A stretch of 64,000 bases of DNA from Rhizobium sp. TH2 (GTDB taxonomy: Bacteria > Pseudomonadota > Alphaproteobacteria > Rhizobiales > Rhizobiaceae): the NCBI RefSeq assembly GCF_024707525.1, contig NZ_CP062231.1:1798001-1862000 (forward strand), given 5' to 3'. How positions within the stretch are numbered: the stretch's first letter is position 1; each line of letters begins with the position of its first letter. Below the pieces are notes generated by a model. That model had not been told where the DNA came from. It searched no databases and saw only the letters and a program-made list of their open reading frames with translations. Positions 29,434 to 40,195 of this stretch are shown here, in pieces. A program made the translations under genes and the position numbers.

Positions 29434-30039
29434 ATGTTCACAGGCATCGTCACCGATATCGGCACCATCGACAGGATCACGCCGCTCAACGAAGGCATCC
29501 GGCTGCGGGTGGCGACAAACGAGGATCCGGCGACCATTGCGCTTGGTGCATCGATTTCGCATGCCGGCGTCTGCCTGACCGTGACCGCGCTGCCGGATGC
29601 CGGTTCCAACGAGCGCTGGCACGAGGTCGAAGCCTGGGAAGAGGCGCTGCGGCTCACCACGGCGGGCGTCTGGCAGGAAGGCGCGCGGGTCAATATCGAA
29701 CGCGCGCTGAAGATCGGCGACGAACTCGGCGGCCATATCGTGTCCGGCCATGTCGACGGCATGGCGGAGATCGTCTCGGTCGAGGAAGAAGGCGACGCGG
29801 TTCGCTACACGCTTCGTGCGCCGGAGGGCCATGCCAAGTTCGTGGCGCAGAAGGGTTCCGTCGCGCTCGACGGTACGTCGCTGACGGTCAACAAGGTCGA
29901 TGGCGATCTGTTCGACGTGCTGCTGATCCGCCACACGCTCGAAGTCACCACCTGGGGCGATCGCAAGGCTGGCGATTTCGTGAATTTCGAGGCCGATACG
30001 ATGGCGCGCTACGCCGCGCGGCTCAAGGAATTCGACTGA
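29434..30039 (+). CDS. ribE: Riboflavin synthase alpha subunit (201 aa)
   Basis: Catalyses dismutation of two 6,7-dimethyl-8-ribityllumazines to riboflavin. It consists of two similar lumazine-binding domains: the first starts MFTGIVTDIGTI and contains SHAGVCLTV, the second contains GHIVSGHVDGMAEI and ALDGTSLTVN. Its length is normal. The ATG is four bases after the ribD stop. A terminator follows. Confidence 0.96.
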   Translation: MFTGIVTDIGTIDRITPLNEGIRLRVATNEDPATIALGASISHAGVCLTVTALPDAGSNERWHEVEAWEEALRLTTAGVWQEGARVNIERALKIGDELGGHIVSGHVDGMAEIVSVEEEGDAVRYTLRAPEGHAKFVAQKGSVALDGTSLTVNKVDGDLFDVLLIRHTLEVTTWGDRKAGDFVNFEADTMARYAARLKEFD

Positions 30040-30056
30040 CAGCGGGAATCAAAAAA

Positions 30057-30082
30057 GGCGCTCGGTCCACCGGGCGCCTTTG
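30057..30082 (+). terminator. Intrinsic terminator after ribE
   Basis: A 9-bp stem with one wobble (30057-30065 with 30070-30078) and TCCA loop is followed by TTTGTC. A-rich sequence on the left could serve the convergent small gene too. Confidence 0.7.
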
Positions 30083-30111
30083 TCATTATCCGACGGATTA
30101 AAGCCTTAATC

Positions 30112-30351
30112 TTACTCGTCAACCGCGCCGTCGAGGTTGAGGTCGAGAAGCGGTCCGCTATTCCAGTAGTTGCGCTCGTTCTTGGGAATCGAGCTATAGG
30201 TCGTCTGCCCGATCGAACCACGCTGCTGGTTGATCGTCGGCTCGTCGATGACGTTGATGCCGGTCGGATCGTTGGTCGTCGACTGGGCATGGGCACCGCC
30301 AGCTACAATCGAACCCAACAATGCGAACGTGATCGTGAGCGAGCGGGTCAT
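30112..30351 (-). CDS. Small exported protein (79 aa)
   Basis: A signal peptide (MTRSLTITFALLGSIVAGG, cleavage after AHA) leads a 56-residue mature peptide with no cysteine, rich in Asn, Thr and Pro, ending PLLDLNLDGAVDE. The LDLNLDGAVDE tail resembles a single EF-hand-like Asp-rich loop (DLNLDGAVD), which could bind calcium, but one loop alone is weak evidence. GGAG lies 6 bases before the ATG. It sits antisense between ribE and ribH. Confidence 0.7.
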   Translation of the reverse strand: MTRSLTITFALLGSIVAGGAHAQSTTNDPTGINVIDEPTINQQRGSIGQTTYSSIPKNERNYWNSGPLLDLNLDGAVDE

Positions 30352-30554
30352 GTCGTACTCCTAACGGCAAAGTGGCATTTTCAAGTCAACACTACGGCAA
30401 TCCGCTTGATTTGGAAAGCTCCTCTATTGACGGATCGTTCTTATTTTGGAGGGGGTGACATTCCCAGAATTCACTTGCCAACCCAGCCTGTCCGTGGTTT
30501 TACCCCGCTCAATTATGAGGCAATTCGCCTTCTGCCGTCCTTTGAGGAATGTTC

Positions 30555-31013
30555 ATGGCCAAGAAAAAGCAAGCACCCCATCTCCTGATCGTCGAAGCAC
30601 GCTTCTATGACGACATGGCCGATGCCCTGCTGGAAGGTGCAACCGAGGCGATCAAGGAAGCCGGCGCGACCTGTGATGTCGTCACCGTGCCCGGTGCGCT
30701 GGAAATCCCCGCCGCTATCGCCATGGCGCTCGACGGTGCCGACAATGACGGCACGCATTATGACGGTTTCGTCGCCCTCGGCATGATCATCCGTGGCGAG
30801 ACCTATCATTTCGACATTGTTGCCAATGAATCCGCGCGCGCGATCATGGATCTCGCGGTCAGCGAGTCGCTCGCCATCGGCAACGGTATCCTGACCGTCG
30901 AGAACGATGAACAAGGCTGGCGCCGCGCCAAGCTCAAGGACCTCAACAAGGGCGGTTTCGCTGCCAATGCGGCGCTGACCATGATCGCGCTCAAGAAGAA
31001 GTTCGGCGCCTGA
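30555..31013 (+). CDS. ribH: 6,7-dimethyl-8-ribityllumazine synthase (152 aa)
   Basis: Penultimate step of riboflavin synthesis; forms a pentamer or larger shell. Visible motifs: [17 protein letters not shown], the phosphate/substrate loop [11 protein letters not shown], and [16 protein letters not shown] with the catalytic His. ATG 30555 has GAGGA at the right distance, whereas ATG 30549 is too close to it. It forms a pair with nusB (one base between genes). No FMN riboswitch signature is visible upstream. Confidence 0.96.
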   Translation: MAKKKQAPHLLIVEARFYDDMADALLEGATEAIKEAGATCDVVTVPGALEIPAAIAMALDGADNDGTHYDGFVALGMIIRGETYHFDIVANESARAIMDLAVSESLAIGNGILTVENDEQGWRRAKLKDLNKGGFAANAALTMIALKKKFGA

Positions 31014-31014
31014 A

Positions 31015-31494
31015 ATGACGGCTGACGGAAACAAGGACGAGATCAAGCAGGCCAACCAGCGTGGCGCGGCGCGGCTGGCCGCCGTGCAGGCGCTCTACCA
31101 AATGGAGTTGTCCGGCACCGGCGTGCTGGAGATCGTTTCCGAATACGAGAATTTCCGGCTCGGCCAGGAACTCGATGGCGACCAATACCTGAAGGCCGAC
31201 GCCTCCTGGTTCCGGTCGATCGTCGCGGGCGTGGTCAAGGACCAGCGTGCGCTCGATCCGTTGATCGCCGATTCCCTGATCGAAGGATGGCCGCTGTCGC
31301 GTCTCGATGCCACCATCCGCGCCATCATGCGGGCAGGGGTTTTCGAACTGATCGAGCGCAAGGATGTGCCGGTGGCGGTGATCGTCACGGAATATGTCGA
31401 GATCGCCAACGCCTTCTTCAGCGAGGATGAGCCGAAGCTGGTTAATGCGGTCCTCGATTCCGTTGCGCGAAAAGTTCGCGGCGACAAGAAGTAA
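31015..31494 (+). CDS. nusB: Transcription antitermination factor NusB (159 aa)
   Basis: All-helical RNA-binding factor that pairs with NusE (S10) on boxA in rRNA antitermination. Family marks: [19 protein letters not shown] near residue 18 and [17 protein letters not shown], ending [19 protein letters not shown]. It begins two bases after the ribH stop (TGAAATG), so translation is coupled. Downstream follows an MFS gene 12 bases away. Confidence 0.96.
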   Translation: MTADGNKDEIKQANQRGAARLAAVQALYQMELSGTGVLEIVSEYENFRLGQELDGDQYLKADASWFRSIVAGVVKDQRALDPLIADSLIEGWPLSRLDATIRAIMRAGVFELIERKDVPVAVIVTEYVEIANAFFSEDEPKLVNAVLDSVARKVRGDKK

Positions 31495-31506
31495 GGCAGA
31501 TATCTC

Positions 31507-32739
31507 ATGGCGGCAGTGGCGGGCACGGGTAGCGAAATCGATCTCGGCTCGGCCAAGCGCAACGTCGCGCTGCTGACCACCGCACAAGCCATCCTCGGCA
31601 GCGCGCCGCCGATCGTCTTCGCACTCGGCGGGATCGCCGCCTACCAGATGCTGGGTGACGACAAGGGCCTCGCGACCGCGCCGCTGACTGCCTTCAATGT
31701 CGGCGTTTCCGGCGGTGCGATCGCCGTTGCGATCGTCGCCCGCCTGCTCGGCCGCCAGCTCGGCTTCATCATTGGCGCCTGCCTGACGGCAATCGGCGGC
31801 GTGGTCGCCATGATCGCGCTCTTCCAGCAGAGCTTCTGGCTCCTGGTCACGGCATTCATCGTCTGCGGCGTCTCCGGCGGCTTCACGCAGAAAATCCGTT
31901 TTGCCGCCGCGGATGCGTCGCCGGCGAGCTACAAGGCCTCGGCGATTTCCTGGATCCTTGCCGGAGGAATAATCTCCGCGGTCCTTGGCCCTCAACTGGC
32001 GCTTTATTCACAGAACCTCTTTGCGGCCGCGCCCTTCGCCGGAGCCTTCCTGATGTTCGTGCCGCTCGGGCTCGCGGCTGCGGCCACCATGTTTTTTCTC
32101 AGGCTGCCCGCGCTAACCGATCACGCCGCGTCCGGCGCTGATCCGGCACGGCCGCTTTCCGAGATCGTCATGACGCAGCGTTTCCTGACAGGGATGTTCT
32201 GCGGCATCTCATCGTATTCGCTGATGACCTTCATGATGACCGGTGCCCCGCTGGCCATGGTCATCGAATGCGGCTTCTCCAACGACCTCTCGCTCTGGGG
32301 CATTCAGTTGCACGTGCTTGGCATGTTCGGGCCGAGCTTCTTCACGGGCCGGCTCATCAACCGCTTCGGTGCCGAGAAAGTGGTGGCAATGGGGCTGGGC
32401 ATCCTCATGGTTTGCGCGCTGGTCGCCCATGCCGGCATCGAACTCTGGAACTTCTGGGGCGCGCTGATCCTGCTCGGCATCGGCTGGAACTTCGGCTTCA
32501 TCGGTTCGACGGCCATCGTCGCCGCGAGCTATCGTCCAAGTGAAGCCGACAAGGTGCAGGGCTTCAACGACATTATCCTGTTCAGCACGGTGGCGCTCTC
32601 TTCCTTCGCCTCGGGCCAGGTTTTCAGTGCCTATGGCTGGGATGCGATGATTCTCCCGCTCTGGCCTCTTGCGATCACCGGACTGGTGCTTCTGTTCTTC
32701 CTGTCGCGCCGGAAAGTGGCTGTGGGCGACCCGGCCTAA
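31507..32739 (+). CDS. MFS transporter (410 aa)
   Basis: Twelve hydrophobic helices are visible in two six-helix halves separated by a polar loop near residues 200-215. The cytoplasmic loop between helices 2 and 3 has RLLGRQLGFI, a weakened version of the GxxxDRxGRR signature. The loop after helix 8 has GRLINRFGAEKV, the second copy. Substrate is not predictable. It follows nusB with 12 bases between and no terminator, so it probably joins the ribH-nusB transcript. Confidence 0.88.
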   Translation: MAAVAGTGSEIDLGSAKRNVALLTTAQAILGSAPPIVFALGGIAAYQMLGDDKGLATAPLTAFNVGVSGGAIAVAIVARLLGRQLGFIIGACLTAIGGVVAMIALFQQSFWLLVTAFIVCGVSGGFTQKIRFAAADASPASYKASAISWILAGGIISAVLGPQLALYSQNLFAAAPFAGAFLMFVPLGLAAAATMFFLRLPALTDHAASGADPARPLSEIVMTQRFLTGMFCGISSYSLMTFMMTGAPLAMVIECGFSNDLSLWGIQLHVLGMFGPSFFTGRLINRFGAEKVVAMGLGILMVCALVAHAGIELWNFWGALILLGIGWNFGFIGSTAIVAASYRPSEADKVQGFNDIILFSTVALSSFASGQVFSAYGWDAMILPLWPLAITGLVLLFFLSRRKVAVGDPA

Positions 32740-32931
32740 ACATTTTAAGCAAAACTACTGAATTCTTTGCACCCTATCGAACGAATGGGTGTGGGGATAC
32801 TTGACGCCGCATTTTGCAGCAAGCAATCTCGCCCGCGGTTCCGCACGCCTGTGCATCGGGGAGTATTTGCCGGGCGGCCGCGGCAGTCTTTGGGCGGGAC
32901 GCGTGTCCGCCAAATTTGGAGGAATTGAGGA

Positions 32932-35067
32932 ATGAGCATCATGTTTGCCGTCATAGTCTGCGGACTTTTGTCCGTGGCCTATGCGATCTGGGCAACCCAA
33001 TCGGTCCTTGCTGCCGATCAGGGCAATGCCCGCATGCAGGAAATTGCAGGTTATATCAGGGAAGGCGCTCAGGCCTACCTCACACGCCAATACCGGACGA
33101 TCGGCATTGTCGGCGTCGCTGTTTTCATTCTCGCATTCTTCCTTCTGTCGGCGGAAGCGGCTTTCGGCTTCCTGGTTGGCGCGGTGCTTTCGGGCGCCGC
33201 CGGCTTCATCGGCATGCATGTCTCGGTGCGCGCCAATGTGCGCACCGCCCAGGCATCGTCCAAGAGCCTGGCTGCCGGCCTCGACATCGCTTTCAAGTCT
33301 GGCGCCATCACCGGCATGCTGGTCGCCGGCCTCGCCCTACTCGGCGTCGCTGTTTACTATTGGCTGCTGACAGACGTCATGGGTCATGAGCGCGGCAGCC
33401 GCGATGTTATCGACGCGCTGGTGTCGCTCGGCTTCGGCGCTTCGCTGATCTCGATCTTCGCCCGTCTCGGCGGCGGCATCTTCACCAAGGGTGCGGACGT
33501 CGGCGGCGACCTCGTGGGCAAGGTCGAGGCCGGCATTCCGGAAGACGACCCGCGCAACCCGGCAACGATCGCCGACAATGTCGGCGACAATGTCGGCGAC
33601 TGCGCCGGCATGGCCGCCGACCTGTTCGAAACCTATGCGGTGACCGTAGTCGCGACCATGGTTCTGGCGGCGATCTTCTTTGCCGGCACGCCTTCGCTCG
33701 AAAGCGCCATGATCTATCCGCTCGCCATCTGCGGCGGCTCGATCATCACCTCGATCATCGGCACCTTCTTCGTCAAGCTCGGTTCCGACAACAACATCAT
33801 GAACGCGCTCTACAAGGGCCTGATCGTGACCGGCGTGCTGTCGATCGGAGCGCTTGCCGGCGCCACTTATCTGACCGTCGGCTGGGGTGATTTCGGCAAG
33901 GAAGGCGCCATGGTCAATGGCACCAGTCTGTTCCTCTGCGGCCTGGTCGGCCTGATCGTGACCGCGCTTATCGTGGTGATCACCGAATATTATACCGGCA
34001 CCAACAAGCGGCCGGTCAATTCGATCGCCCAGGCTTCCGTCACCGGACACGGCACCAACGTCATCCAGGGTCTCGCGGTTTCCCTTGAGTCAACCGCGCT
34101 TCCCGCGATCGTCATCGTGTTCGGCATCATCGCCACCTACCAGCTTGGCGGCCTGTTCGGCACCGGCATCGCGGTCACCTCCATGCTCGGCATTGCCGGC
34201 ATGATCGTCGCGCTCGACGCTTTCGGCCCGGTCACGGACAATGCCGGCGGCATCGCCGAAATGAGCCATCTCGATCCCGAGGTCCGCAAAGTCACCGATG
34301 CGCTTGACGCGGTCGGCAACACCACAAAGGCAGTCACAAAGGGCTACGCGATCGGTTCGGCCGGTCTCGGCGCGCTGGTGCTGTTCGCGGCTTATTCGAA
34401 CGACCTCAAGTATTTCGCGGCGAACGGAACGCAATATCCGTATTTCGCGGATGTCGGGACGATCTCCTTCGACCTCTCCAACCCTTACGTCGTCGCCGGC
34501 CTGATCTTCGGCGGTCTTATCCCCTACCTGTTCGGCGGTATCGCGATGACCGCCGTCGGCCGTGCCGCCGGTGCGATCGTCGAGGAAGTGCGCCGCCAGT
34601 TCAAGGATAAGCCGGGCATCATGGCGGGCACCGAGAAGCCGGACTATGGCCGTGCGGTGGACCTGCTGACCAAGGCTGCGATCCGGGAAATGATCGTGCC
34701 GTCGCTGCTGCCGGTTCTGGCGCCGCTCGTCGTCTATTTCGGCGTGCTGCTGATCTCGGGCTCCAAGGCCTCTGCCTTCGCCGCACTCGGCGCCTCGTTG
34801 CTCGGCGTCATCGTCAACGGCCTGTTCGTTGCCATCTCGATGACCTCGGGTGGTGGCGCATGGGACAATGCCAAGAAGAGCTTCGAGGATGGCTTCGTCG
34901 ACAAGGACGGCGTCAAGCACATGAAGGGCTCCGAGGCGCACAAGGCCTCGGTGACCGGCGATACCGTGGGCGATCCCTACAAGGACACCGCCGGCCCTGC
35001 CGTCAACCCGGCGATCAAGATCACCAATATCGTGGCGCTGCTGCTGCTCGCCGTGCTGGCTGGTTGA
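32932..35067 (+). CDS. hppA: K+-independent membrane-bound H+-translocating pyrophosphatase (711 aa)
   Basis: Pumps protons using hydrolysis of pyrophosphate. About 16 helices. The substrate-binding signature [20 protein letters not shown] is at residues 190-210, followed by [20 protein letters not shown]. Near residue 462 the sequence reads [18 protein letters not shown]; Lys in that position (Ala in K+-dependent members) marks the K+-independent type (family knowledge). AGGAATTGAGGA precedes the ATG. A strong terminator follows. Confidence 0.96.
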   Translation: MSIMFAVIVCGLLSVAYAIWATQSVLAADQGNARMQEIAGYIREGAQAYLTRQYRTIGIVGVAVFILAFFLLSAEAAFGFLVGAVLSGAAGFIGMHVSVRANVRTAQASSKSLAAGLDIAFKSGAITGMLVAGLALLGVAVYYWLLTDVMGHERGSRDVIDALVSLGFGASLISIFARLGGGIFTKGADVGGDLVGKVEAGIPEDDPRNPATIADNVGDNVGDCAGMAADLFETYAVTVVATMVLAAIFFAGTPSLESAMIYPLAICGGSIITSIIGTFFVKLGSDNNIMNALYKGLIVTGVLSIGALAGATYLTVGWGDFGKEGAMVNGTSLFLCGLVGLIVTALIVVITEYYTGTNKRPVNSIAQASVTGHGTNVIQGLAVSLESTALPAIVIVFGIIATYQLGGLFGTGIAVTSMLGIAGMIVALDAFGPVTDNAGGIAEMSHLDPEVRKVTDALDAVGNTTKAVTKGYAIGSAGLGALVLFAAYSNDLKYFAANGTQYPYFADVGTISFDLSNPYVVAGLIFGGLIPYLFGGIAMTAVGRAAGAIVEEVRRQFKDKPGIMAGTEKPDYGRAVDLLTKAAIREMIVPSLLPVLAPLVVYFGVLLISGSKASAFAALGASLLGVIVNGLFVAISMTSGGGAWDNAKKSFEDGFVDKDGVKHMKGSEAHKASVTGDTVGDPYKDTAGPAVNPAIKITNIVALLLLAVLAG

Positions 35068-35082
35068 TATCGCTGAAACAAG

Positions 35083-35120
35083 AAAACCGCGCCGGAGTGA
35101 TCCGGCGCGGTTTTGTTTTG
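35083..35120 (+). terminator. Strong terminator between hppA and the convergent lipoprotein gene
   Basis: A 14-bp perfect stem (35083-35096 with 35101-35114) has a GTGA loop, an A-run on one side and TTTTGTTTTG on the other, so it can work in both directions. Confidence 0.9.
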
Positions 35121-35160
35121 TTCGCCGCGAAAGCCGGGCGGAAAGCAGCCCGGCCGGAAA

Positions 35161-35670
35161 TCAGTACTTCGTGCCGCGGTTTGTATTGAGCAGCTGTGCC
35201 GCCGCGTCGGCCGGGTTGACGCCACCCTTGAGCAGGCGCATCAGGAATGTCATCTCGCTGCCACCGGTCGGCGTCGTCCGGCCGAGCATGTTGATCACGC
35301 GGCCGTCCTCGAGCTTGTAGTTCGCCAGTCGATCGACTTCTCCGTCCTTGTTGAAATAGACAGCCAGAATGCTCTGCTCGACGAGCTTGGGCTTCATGAA
35401 GGCCACCATTCGTGTGCGCTTCTGCGAAATGTAATAGAAAACCTCGTTGTCGAAGGTCGCCATTGCAGACGGCGAACCGAGCGACAGCAGCACCTGCTCG
35501 CGGCTCGAACCCGCCGGGGCCAGTGCCAGCGTCTGCTCATCCACGACATAGCCATTCTGGATCGTATCGCCCATGCCCTGACAGGAAGATAGCGAAACCG
35601 TCGTCGCAAGCACAGCCATTACGATGCCGCTCGCCTTCAGGGTGCGGTTATTCTTGACTTCAATTCCCAA
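35161..35670 (-). CDS. BamE/OmlA (SmpA) family outer-membrane lipoprotein, about 169 aa
   Basis: A predicted lipoprotein with lipobox VSLSSC near residue 29. The mature domain has the BamE pattern: SREQVLLSLGSPSAM (about residue 55) followed by FYYISQKRTR and VAVYF-type strands. BamE belongs to the beta-barrel assembly complex; in rhizobia the protein is called OmlA. The start is unsure: TTG at 35670 is supported by GGGAG, while the ATG at 35733 adds an arginine-rich leader. Convergent with hppA. Confidence 0.8.
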   Translation of the reverse strand: MGIEVKNNRTLKASGIVMAVLATTVSLSSCQGMGDTIQNGYVVDEQTLALAPAGSSREQVLLSLGSPSAMATFDNEVFYYISQKRTRMVAFMKPKLVEQSILAVYFNKDGEVDRLANYKLEDGRVINMLGRTTPTGGSEMTFLMRLLKGGVNPADAAAQLLNTNRGTKY

Positions 35671-35868
35671 CACTATCTCCCAAGATCGTCGCCCGGCGGA
35701 CTGGGTCGGCCGCCATTTTCGTCTTACTGCCATCGAAGCGACGCAGTTTCCCTGAATAAGCCTGCGCCATTGCTTTTCGTGCCTGCTTCGGTAAACCAGC
35801 TTCTTTGCGGATGCAACAAGCCGTCCACGATTGCATCGGATTTCAGAACGCCAAATCAGGGCAAATTG

Positions 35869-36417
35869 ATGATTTTCAGACTGTTCCGGAAAAATAAGGT
35901 GAACCAGGCCATCATGGTTCGTCAGTATGGTATTCTGACAACAGCTGCCCGTGCGCCGGCGTTCTTTGAAGCCATGAACGTGCCCGATACCGTGATGGGC
36001 CGCTTCGAGATGCTTTCGATCGCGCTGATTCTGTATTTCCGCCGTACGTCAAGCACCGGAGACGAGGTCAAGGCGATCGCGCAGGATATTGTCGAGGCCT
36101 TTTTCGAGGATCTCGACCATTCGATGCGGGAACTCGGTATCGGCGACAACGGCGTGCCGAAGCGGATGAAGAAGCTGGCGGGCATGTTCTATGGCCGGCT
36201 CGATTCCTACGCCCGGGCGTTGGAAAACTCTGACGAAATCGCGCTGGAGGCCGCACTTCTGCGGAATATTCATCCGGAAAACACCGACAAGACGCTTTCT
36301 ATGCGCGGACTGGCGCATTATATGCTGAAGGCAGAAGAAGAATTGAAAAAAGTGCCCGAATCCATCCTCAGGAGCGGTGAGGCGCATCTCGCCGGGGTGG
36401 AAAAGGAGGAAGCATGA
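35869..36417 (+). CDS. Ubiquinol-cytochrome c chaperone (Cbp3-like), 182 aa
   Basis: Domain with LTTAARAPAFFEAMNVPDTVMGRFEMLS and the helical core FEDLDHSMRELGIGDNGVPKRMKK typical of the ubiq_cyt_C_chap family, which assists assembly of cytochrome bc1 or cytochrome b. It may be membrane-associated but is not transmembrane. ATG 35869 follows AGGG. It overlaps the next gene by four bases (ATGA), so the two are translationally coupled. Confidence 0.88.
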   Translation: MIFRLFRKNKVNQAIMVRQYGILTTAARAPAFFEAMNVPDTVMGRFEMLSIALILYFRRTSSTGDEVKAIAQDIVEAFFEDLDHSMRELGIGDNGVPKRMKKLAGMFYGRLDSYARALENSDEIALEAALLRNIHPENTDKTLSMRGLAHYMLKAEEELKKVPESILRSGEAHLAGVEKEEA

Positions 36418-36971
36418 CGAGGGACACGTCCGGTCCGCCGCCCTTCAGCTATCGCGTGAAGGTCGGCCATATCTCGCACAACGCGCTCGACGTCCGCATC
36501 GAGGCCGATGCCGGGGAGCGCGCTGCACTTGCCAAGCTCTGGGACATTCTGGGCGTAGAGGCGCTATCGGCGGAGCTCAAGCTGCGCCGGTGGAAAAAGG
36601 ACGGCGTCAAGGTTTTCGGAACGGTGCATGCCGAAGTGACCCAGGCTTGCGTCGTGACTCTCGATCCCGTGCCGGAAGTTATCGACGAGGAGTTCGATGA
36701 GCTGTTCGCGCCCGAAGGGTCGGCGCTGGCGCGCATTCCGGCGAACGACCAGGGCGAGATCCTGATCGATCCGGATGGTCCGGATATTCCGGAGACTTTC
36801 ATGGGCGATGCGATCGACGTCGGAGCCGTCGTGTCGGAGATCGTCGCCATGGCGCTCGATCCCTATCCCCGCAAGCCGGGCATCGCATTCGCAAATCACA
36901 TTGAAGGCAGCCCCGAGAAGGACAGCAAGCCGTCCCCTTTCGCGGTACTCAAGAGCCTGAAAGGCGAATAA
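36414..36971 (+). CDS. DUF177 (YceD-like) protein, 185 aa
   Basis: YceD family protein, in other bacteria involved in 23S rRNA maturation and often next to rpmF and plsX. The N-terminus has SYRVKVGHI and the middle part [20 protein letters not shown], with the conserved cysteine; the C-terminus contains DPYPRKPGI. Here no rpmF lies between it and plsX, and the gap to plsX is 86 bases. The ATGA overlap with the Cbp3-like gene indicates one operon. Confidence 0.88.
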   Translation: MTRDTSGPPPFSYRVKVGHISHNALDVRIEADAGERAALAKLWDILGVEALSAELKLRRWKKDGVKVFGTVHAEVTQACVVTLDPVPEVIDEEFDELFAPEGSALARIPANDQGEILIDPDGPDIPETFMGDAIDVGAVVSEIVAMALDPYPRKPGIAFANHIEGSPEKDSKPSPFAVLKSLKGE

Positions 36972-37057
36972 CGGCGGTCGTCAGCGATCTCGCGACGTCG
37001 CCACACGGAACCACAATCGGCCGGCAAAACGGTCAAGGCAACAAGGAAGACGCAAGC

Positions 37058-38122
37058 GTGGTCAAGATTTCGATCGATGCGATGGGGGGCGATATCGGCC
37101 CGGAAGTCTGCATCGAGGGTGCCGCAATAGCGCTCGATCGCGAGCCTAACATCCAGTATATCATCTTCGGGCAGGAAGCGGCCTGCAGGCCGATACTCGA
37201 CCGGTTTCCGAAACTCAAGGCCAAGGCCGAATTTCGCCATTGCGATGTTGCCATTCGGATGGATGAAAAGCCCAGCCAGGCATTGCGCCGGGGGCGATAC
37301 ACCTCGTCGATGTGGAAGGCGATTGAGGCGGTCAAGCTCAAGGAGACCGATGTCGCGGTTTCAGCCGGCAATACCGGTGCATTGATGGCGATGTCGAAAT
37401 TCTGTCTGCGCACCATGGCCAATGTCGAACGGCCGGCGATCGCCGGCATATGGCCCACGAGGCGCGGCGAGAGCATCGTTCTCGATGTCGGCGCCACGAT
37501 CGGCGCGGATTCTCAGGCATTGCTCGACTACTCGATAATGGGCGGCGCCATGGCGCGCGCGCTCTTCGAGGTCAAGCGGCCGACGGTGGGCCTGCTCAAT
37601 GTCGGCGTCGAGGAGATCAAGGGGCAGGAAGAGGTCAAGGAGGCTGGTCGTCTTCTTCGCGAGGCCAATCTCGACACAATCAATTATTTCGGCTTCGTCG
37701 AGGGTGACGATATCGGCAAGGGCACCGTCGATGTCGTGGTTACCGAGGGCTTCACTGGCAACATCGCTCTCAAGGCGGCTGAAGGCACGGCCCGGCAGAT
37801 AGCCGAATATCTCCGGGAATCGATCATGCGCAGTTGGATGGCCAAGATCGGTTACCTGCTGGCCAAGAGTGCTTTCGACCGGGTCCGCGAGAAGATGGAT
37901 CCAAAGAAGGTCAATGGCGGCGTGTTTCTCGGATTGAACGGCATTGTCATAAAAAGTCATGGCGGAACCGATGGCGAGGGCTATGCCGCAGCCATCAAGG
38001 TGGGCTATGACATGGTCCGCAACGGGCTTTTCGAAAAGATTGAAGCCGATTTGAAGAAATTTCATGCCCTTGTCGTCCCGCCGTCGGACGTCGAGGAAGA
38101 AACGGCGACAGGGATTGTTTGA
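37058..38122 (+). CDS. plsX: Phosphate acyltransferase PlsX (354 aa)
   Basis: Makes acyl-phosphate from acyl-ACP for phospholipid synthesis. Motifs: the start [26 protein letters not shown] near residue 110, and [24 protein letters not shown] near residue 213. The start is GTG at 37058 with AAGGA ten bases before it. The C-terminal residues overlap no gene; fabH starts eight bases later. Confidence 0.95.
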   Translation: MVKISIDAMGGDIGPEVCIEGAAIALDREPNIQYIIFGQEAACRPILDRFPKLKAKAEFRHCDVAIRMDEKPSQALRRGRYTSSMWKAIEAVKLKETDVAVSAGNTGALMAMSKFCLRTMANVERPAIAGIWPTRRGESIVLDVGATIGADSQALLDYSIMGGAMARALFEVKRPTVGLLNVGVEEIKGQEEVKEAGRLLREANLDTINYFGFVEGDDIGKGTVDVVVTEGFTGNIALKAAEGTARQIAEYLRESIMRSWMAKIGYLLAKSAFDRVREKMDPKKVNGGVFLGLNGIVIKSHGGTDGEGYAAAIKVGYDMVRNGLFEKIEADLKKFHALVVPPSDVEEETATGIV

Positions 38123-38129
38123 ATTGAGC

Positions 38130-39101
38130 ATGATTCGATCAGTGGTCCGCGGCTTTGGCTCGGCTCTGCCAAAGCGTGTGCTGACCAATCAGGAAATGGA
38201 ATCCAAGGTCGACACCACGGACGAATGGATCGTACAGCGCACCGGCATCCGCCAGCGCTACATCGCCGATGAGAGCGAGACGACGGCGTCGCTCGGGGAA
38301 GCGGCTGCGCGCGCGGCGCTCGACAATGCCGGGCTGACGCCCGACGACATCGACCTGATCATCCTGGCGACCTCTACGCCCGACAACACATTTCCCGCAA
38401 GCGCGGTGAATATCCAGAACCGGCTCGGCATGAAGCATGGGGCGGCGTTCGATATCCAGGCCGTCTGCACCGGGTTCGTCTATGCGATGTCGACCGCCGA
38501 CCTCTATATTCGTGGCGGCATGGCCAAGCGCGTCCTCGTCATCGGTGCGGAGACGTTCTCCCGCATTCTCGACTGGAATGACCGCACGACCTGCGTGCTA
38601 TTCGGCGACGGCGCCGGCGCGGTGGTGCTCGAAGCGCAGGAAGGGCAGGGAACTGCCGGCGATCGCGGTATCCTCACCTCGCATCTGAGGTCCGACGGCA
38701 GCCACAAGGACAAGCTCTATGTCAACGGTGGTCCATCGACCACCGGACAGGCGGGCTTCATCCACATGGAAGGCCGCGAGGTCTTCAAATACGCCGTCGG
38801 CATGATCACGGATGTTGTCTACGACGCCTTGGCCGCGACCGCACTCGAAGTCGAGGATATCGACTGGCTGGTCCCACATCAGGCCAATATCCGCATCATC
38901 GAAGGTTCGGCCAGGAAGCTCGGAATCCCGATGGAAAAGGTTGTCGTGACTGTCGATCAGCACGGCAATACCTCGGCTGCCTCCATCCCGCTGGCGCTTG
39001 CCGCGGCTGCAGGCGACGGGCGGATCAAGGAGGGCGATATCGTGCTTCTGGAAGCGATGGGCGGCGGCTTTACCTGGGGCTCGGTTTTGCTACGCTGGTA
39101 A
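38130..39101 (+). CDS. fabH: 3-oxoacyl-[ACP] synthase III (323 aa)
   Basis: Initiates fatty-acid synthesis from acetyl-CoA and malonyl-ACP. Catalytic triad visible: Cys in AVCTGFVYA (residue 113), His in VPHQANIRI (residue 250), Asn in HGNTSAAS (about residue 280). Length is normal. It begins eight bases after plsX, the common plsX-fabH pairing. The SD is weak (TTGAGC). Confidence 0.96.
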   Translation: MIRSVVRGFGSALPKRVLTNQEMESKVDTTDEWIVQRTGIRQRYIADESETTASLGEAAARAALDNAGLTPDDIDLIILATSTPDNTFPASAVNIQNRLGMKHGAAFDIQAVCTGFVYAMSTADLYIRGGMAKRVLVIGAETFSRILDWNDRTTCVLFGDGAGAVVLEAQEGQGTAGDRGILTSHLRSDGSHKDKLYVNGGPSTTGQAGFIHMEGREVFKYAVGMITDVVYDALAATALEVEDIDWLVPHQANIRIIEGSARKLGIPMEKVVVTVDQHGNTSAASIPLALAAAAGDGRIKEGDIVLLEAMGGGFTWGSVLLRW

Positions 39102-39135
39102 TCATTACAGTATCATACGCCTGTTCATGATCCCG

Positions 39136-39163
39136 CTTGACCCGAACCGCCAACAACAATACT
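39136..39163 (+). promoter_or_regulatory. Candidate ihfA-merR promoter
   Basis: CTTGAC (39136-39141), a 16-base spacer and AATACT (39158-39163). The leader to ATG 39209 is about 40 bases. Confidence 0.4.
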
Positions 39164-39208
39164 CTCCCAAAAAATCCACTTTAATCAGTGAATGATAAGC
39201 GGGGGATC

Positions 39209-39529
39209 ATGAGCGGCAAGACTGTGACGAGGGCGGATCTGGCAGAATCGGTCTTCCGCAAGGTGGGCCTTTCGCGCACCGAATCGGCCCAGCTCGTCGA
39301 AACTGTCATCGACGAGGTCTGTAACGCGATCGTGCGCGGCGAGAGCGTAAAACTCTCCTCCTTCGCCACCTTCCAGGTGCGCTCGAAAAACGAGCGGATC
39401 GGTCGCAATCCCAAGACCGGCGAGGAAGTGCCGATTTCGCCCCGCCGTGTCATGACCTTCAAAGCCTCCAACGTGCTCAAGAGCCGCATCCTGAAGAGCC
39501 ACCTGAGCCGCAAGACCAAGAAAGCCTGA
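39209..39529 (+). CDS. ihfA: Integration host factor subunit alpha (106 aa)
   Basis: Sequence-specific DNA-bending HU-family protein. Visible family region: [45 protein letters not shown] (DNA-binding arms with the Pro of RNPKTG) and [15 protein letters not shown] 39209 follows GGGGG; a longer frame from 39188 is less likely. Closely followed by a MerR-type gene, as in many Rhizobiales. Confidence 0.96.
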   Translation: MSGKTVTRADLAESVFRKVGLSRTESAQLVETVIDEVCNAIVRGESVKLSSFATFQVRSKNERIGRNPKTGEEVPISPRRVMTFKASNVLKSRILKSHLSRKTKKA

Positions 39530-39534
39530 GGCTG

Positions 39535-40083
39535 ATGGAAAAGAGTCCCGACGCTTTCAGGACGATCAGCGAGGTCGCCGATGACCTCGACCTTCCCCAG
39601 CACGTGCTTCGTTTCTGGGAAACGCGCTTTCCGCAGATCAAGCCGATGAAGCGCGGCGGTGGCCGGCGCTATTACAGGCCCGATGACGTCGAACTGCTGA
39701 AAGGCATCCGGCATCTGCTCTACGATCACGGCTATACGATCAAGGGCGTGCAGAAGCTTCTGAAGAACAACGGCAACAAATTCGTCGCCGCTGCCGCTTC
39801 CGGCGATCTCGCGACCATGGAGGCGCTCGCCGCCCAGAGCGAAGCCGAGGACGAGACGCCCACGGCACAGAATCAGCAGAAGAATGTGGTTTTCGAAGAC
39901 GACCAGATCGTCGGACGGCCCAAGGCGCCATCAAGCCGGCGGTTCTTCGGCCTGATCAGCGGCAATGAGGACCAGGACTTTTCCGCGACCGGCAATATGA
40001 TCGGCAAGGAAGACCGGGCATTGTTGCAGGAGGCGTTGTTCGATCTGCTCGAATGCAAGCGCCTGCTCGATCAGGTTCGCTGA
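39535..40083 (+). CDS. MerR-family transcriptional regulator (182 aa)
   Basis: An N-terminal MerR helix-turn-helix domain is seen in [27 protein letters not shown], with the wing in [16 protein letters not shown]. After it a coiled-coil-like helix and a long low-complexity tail with no metal-binding cysteine cluster. Such MerR genes next to ihfA are typical in alphaproteobacteria, but the inducer is unknown. Starts five bases after the ihfA stop. Confidence 0.9.
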   Translation: MEKSPDAFRTISEVADDLDLPQHVLRFWETRFPQIKPMKRGGGRRYYRPDDVELLKGIRHLLYDHGYTIKGVQKLLKNNGNKFVAAAASGDLATMEALAAQSEAEDETPTAQNQQKNVVFEDDQIVGRPKAPSSRRFFGLISGNEDQDFSATGNMIGKEDRALLQEALFDLLECKRLLDQVR

Positions 40084-40195
40084 TCCTCTTCAGAATTTAA
40101 CGCTCGAACAGGTCATGCACGGCTTTGAGGATATCGGCCTCGGCTGCCGTTTGAAGAGATGCAACCTTCGTGCAAGCAAGGCGCGCTACACCCGA

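Noticed and set aside
30352..30554. Possible FMN riboswitch upstream of ribH
   Set aside because: The expected conserved FMN aptamer segments (such as GGGGCAGGGTGAAATTCCC) are not present.
35671..35733. N-terminal extension of the BamE-like lipoprotein from ATG 35733
   Set aside because: The extra residues are arginine-rich and would put the signal peptide well inside the protein; no ribosome site.
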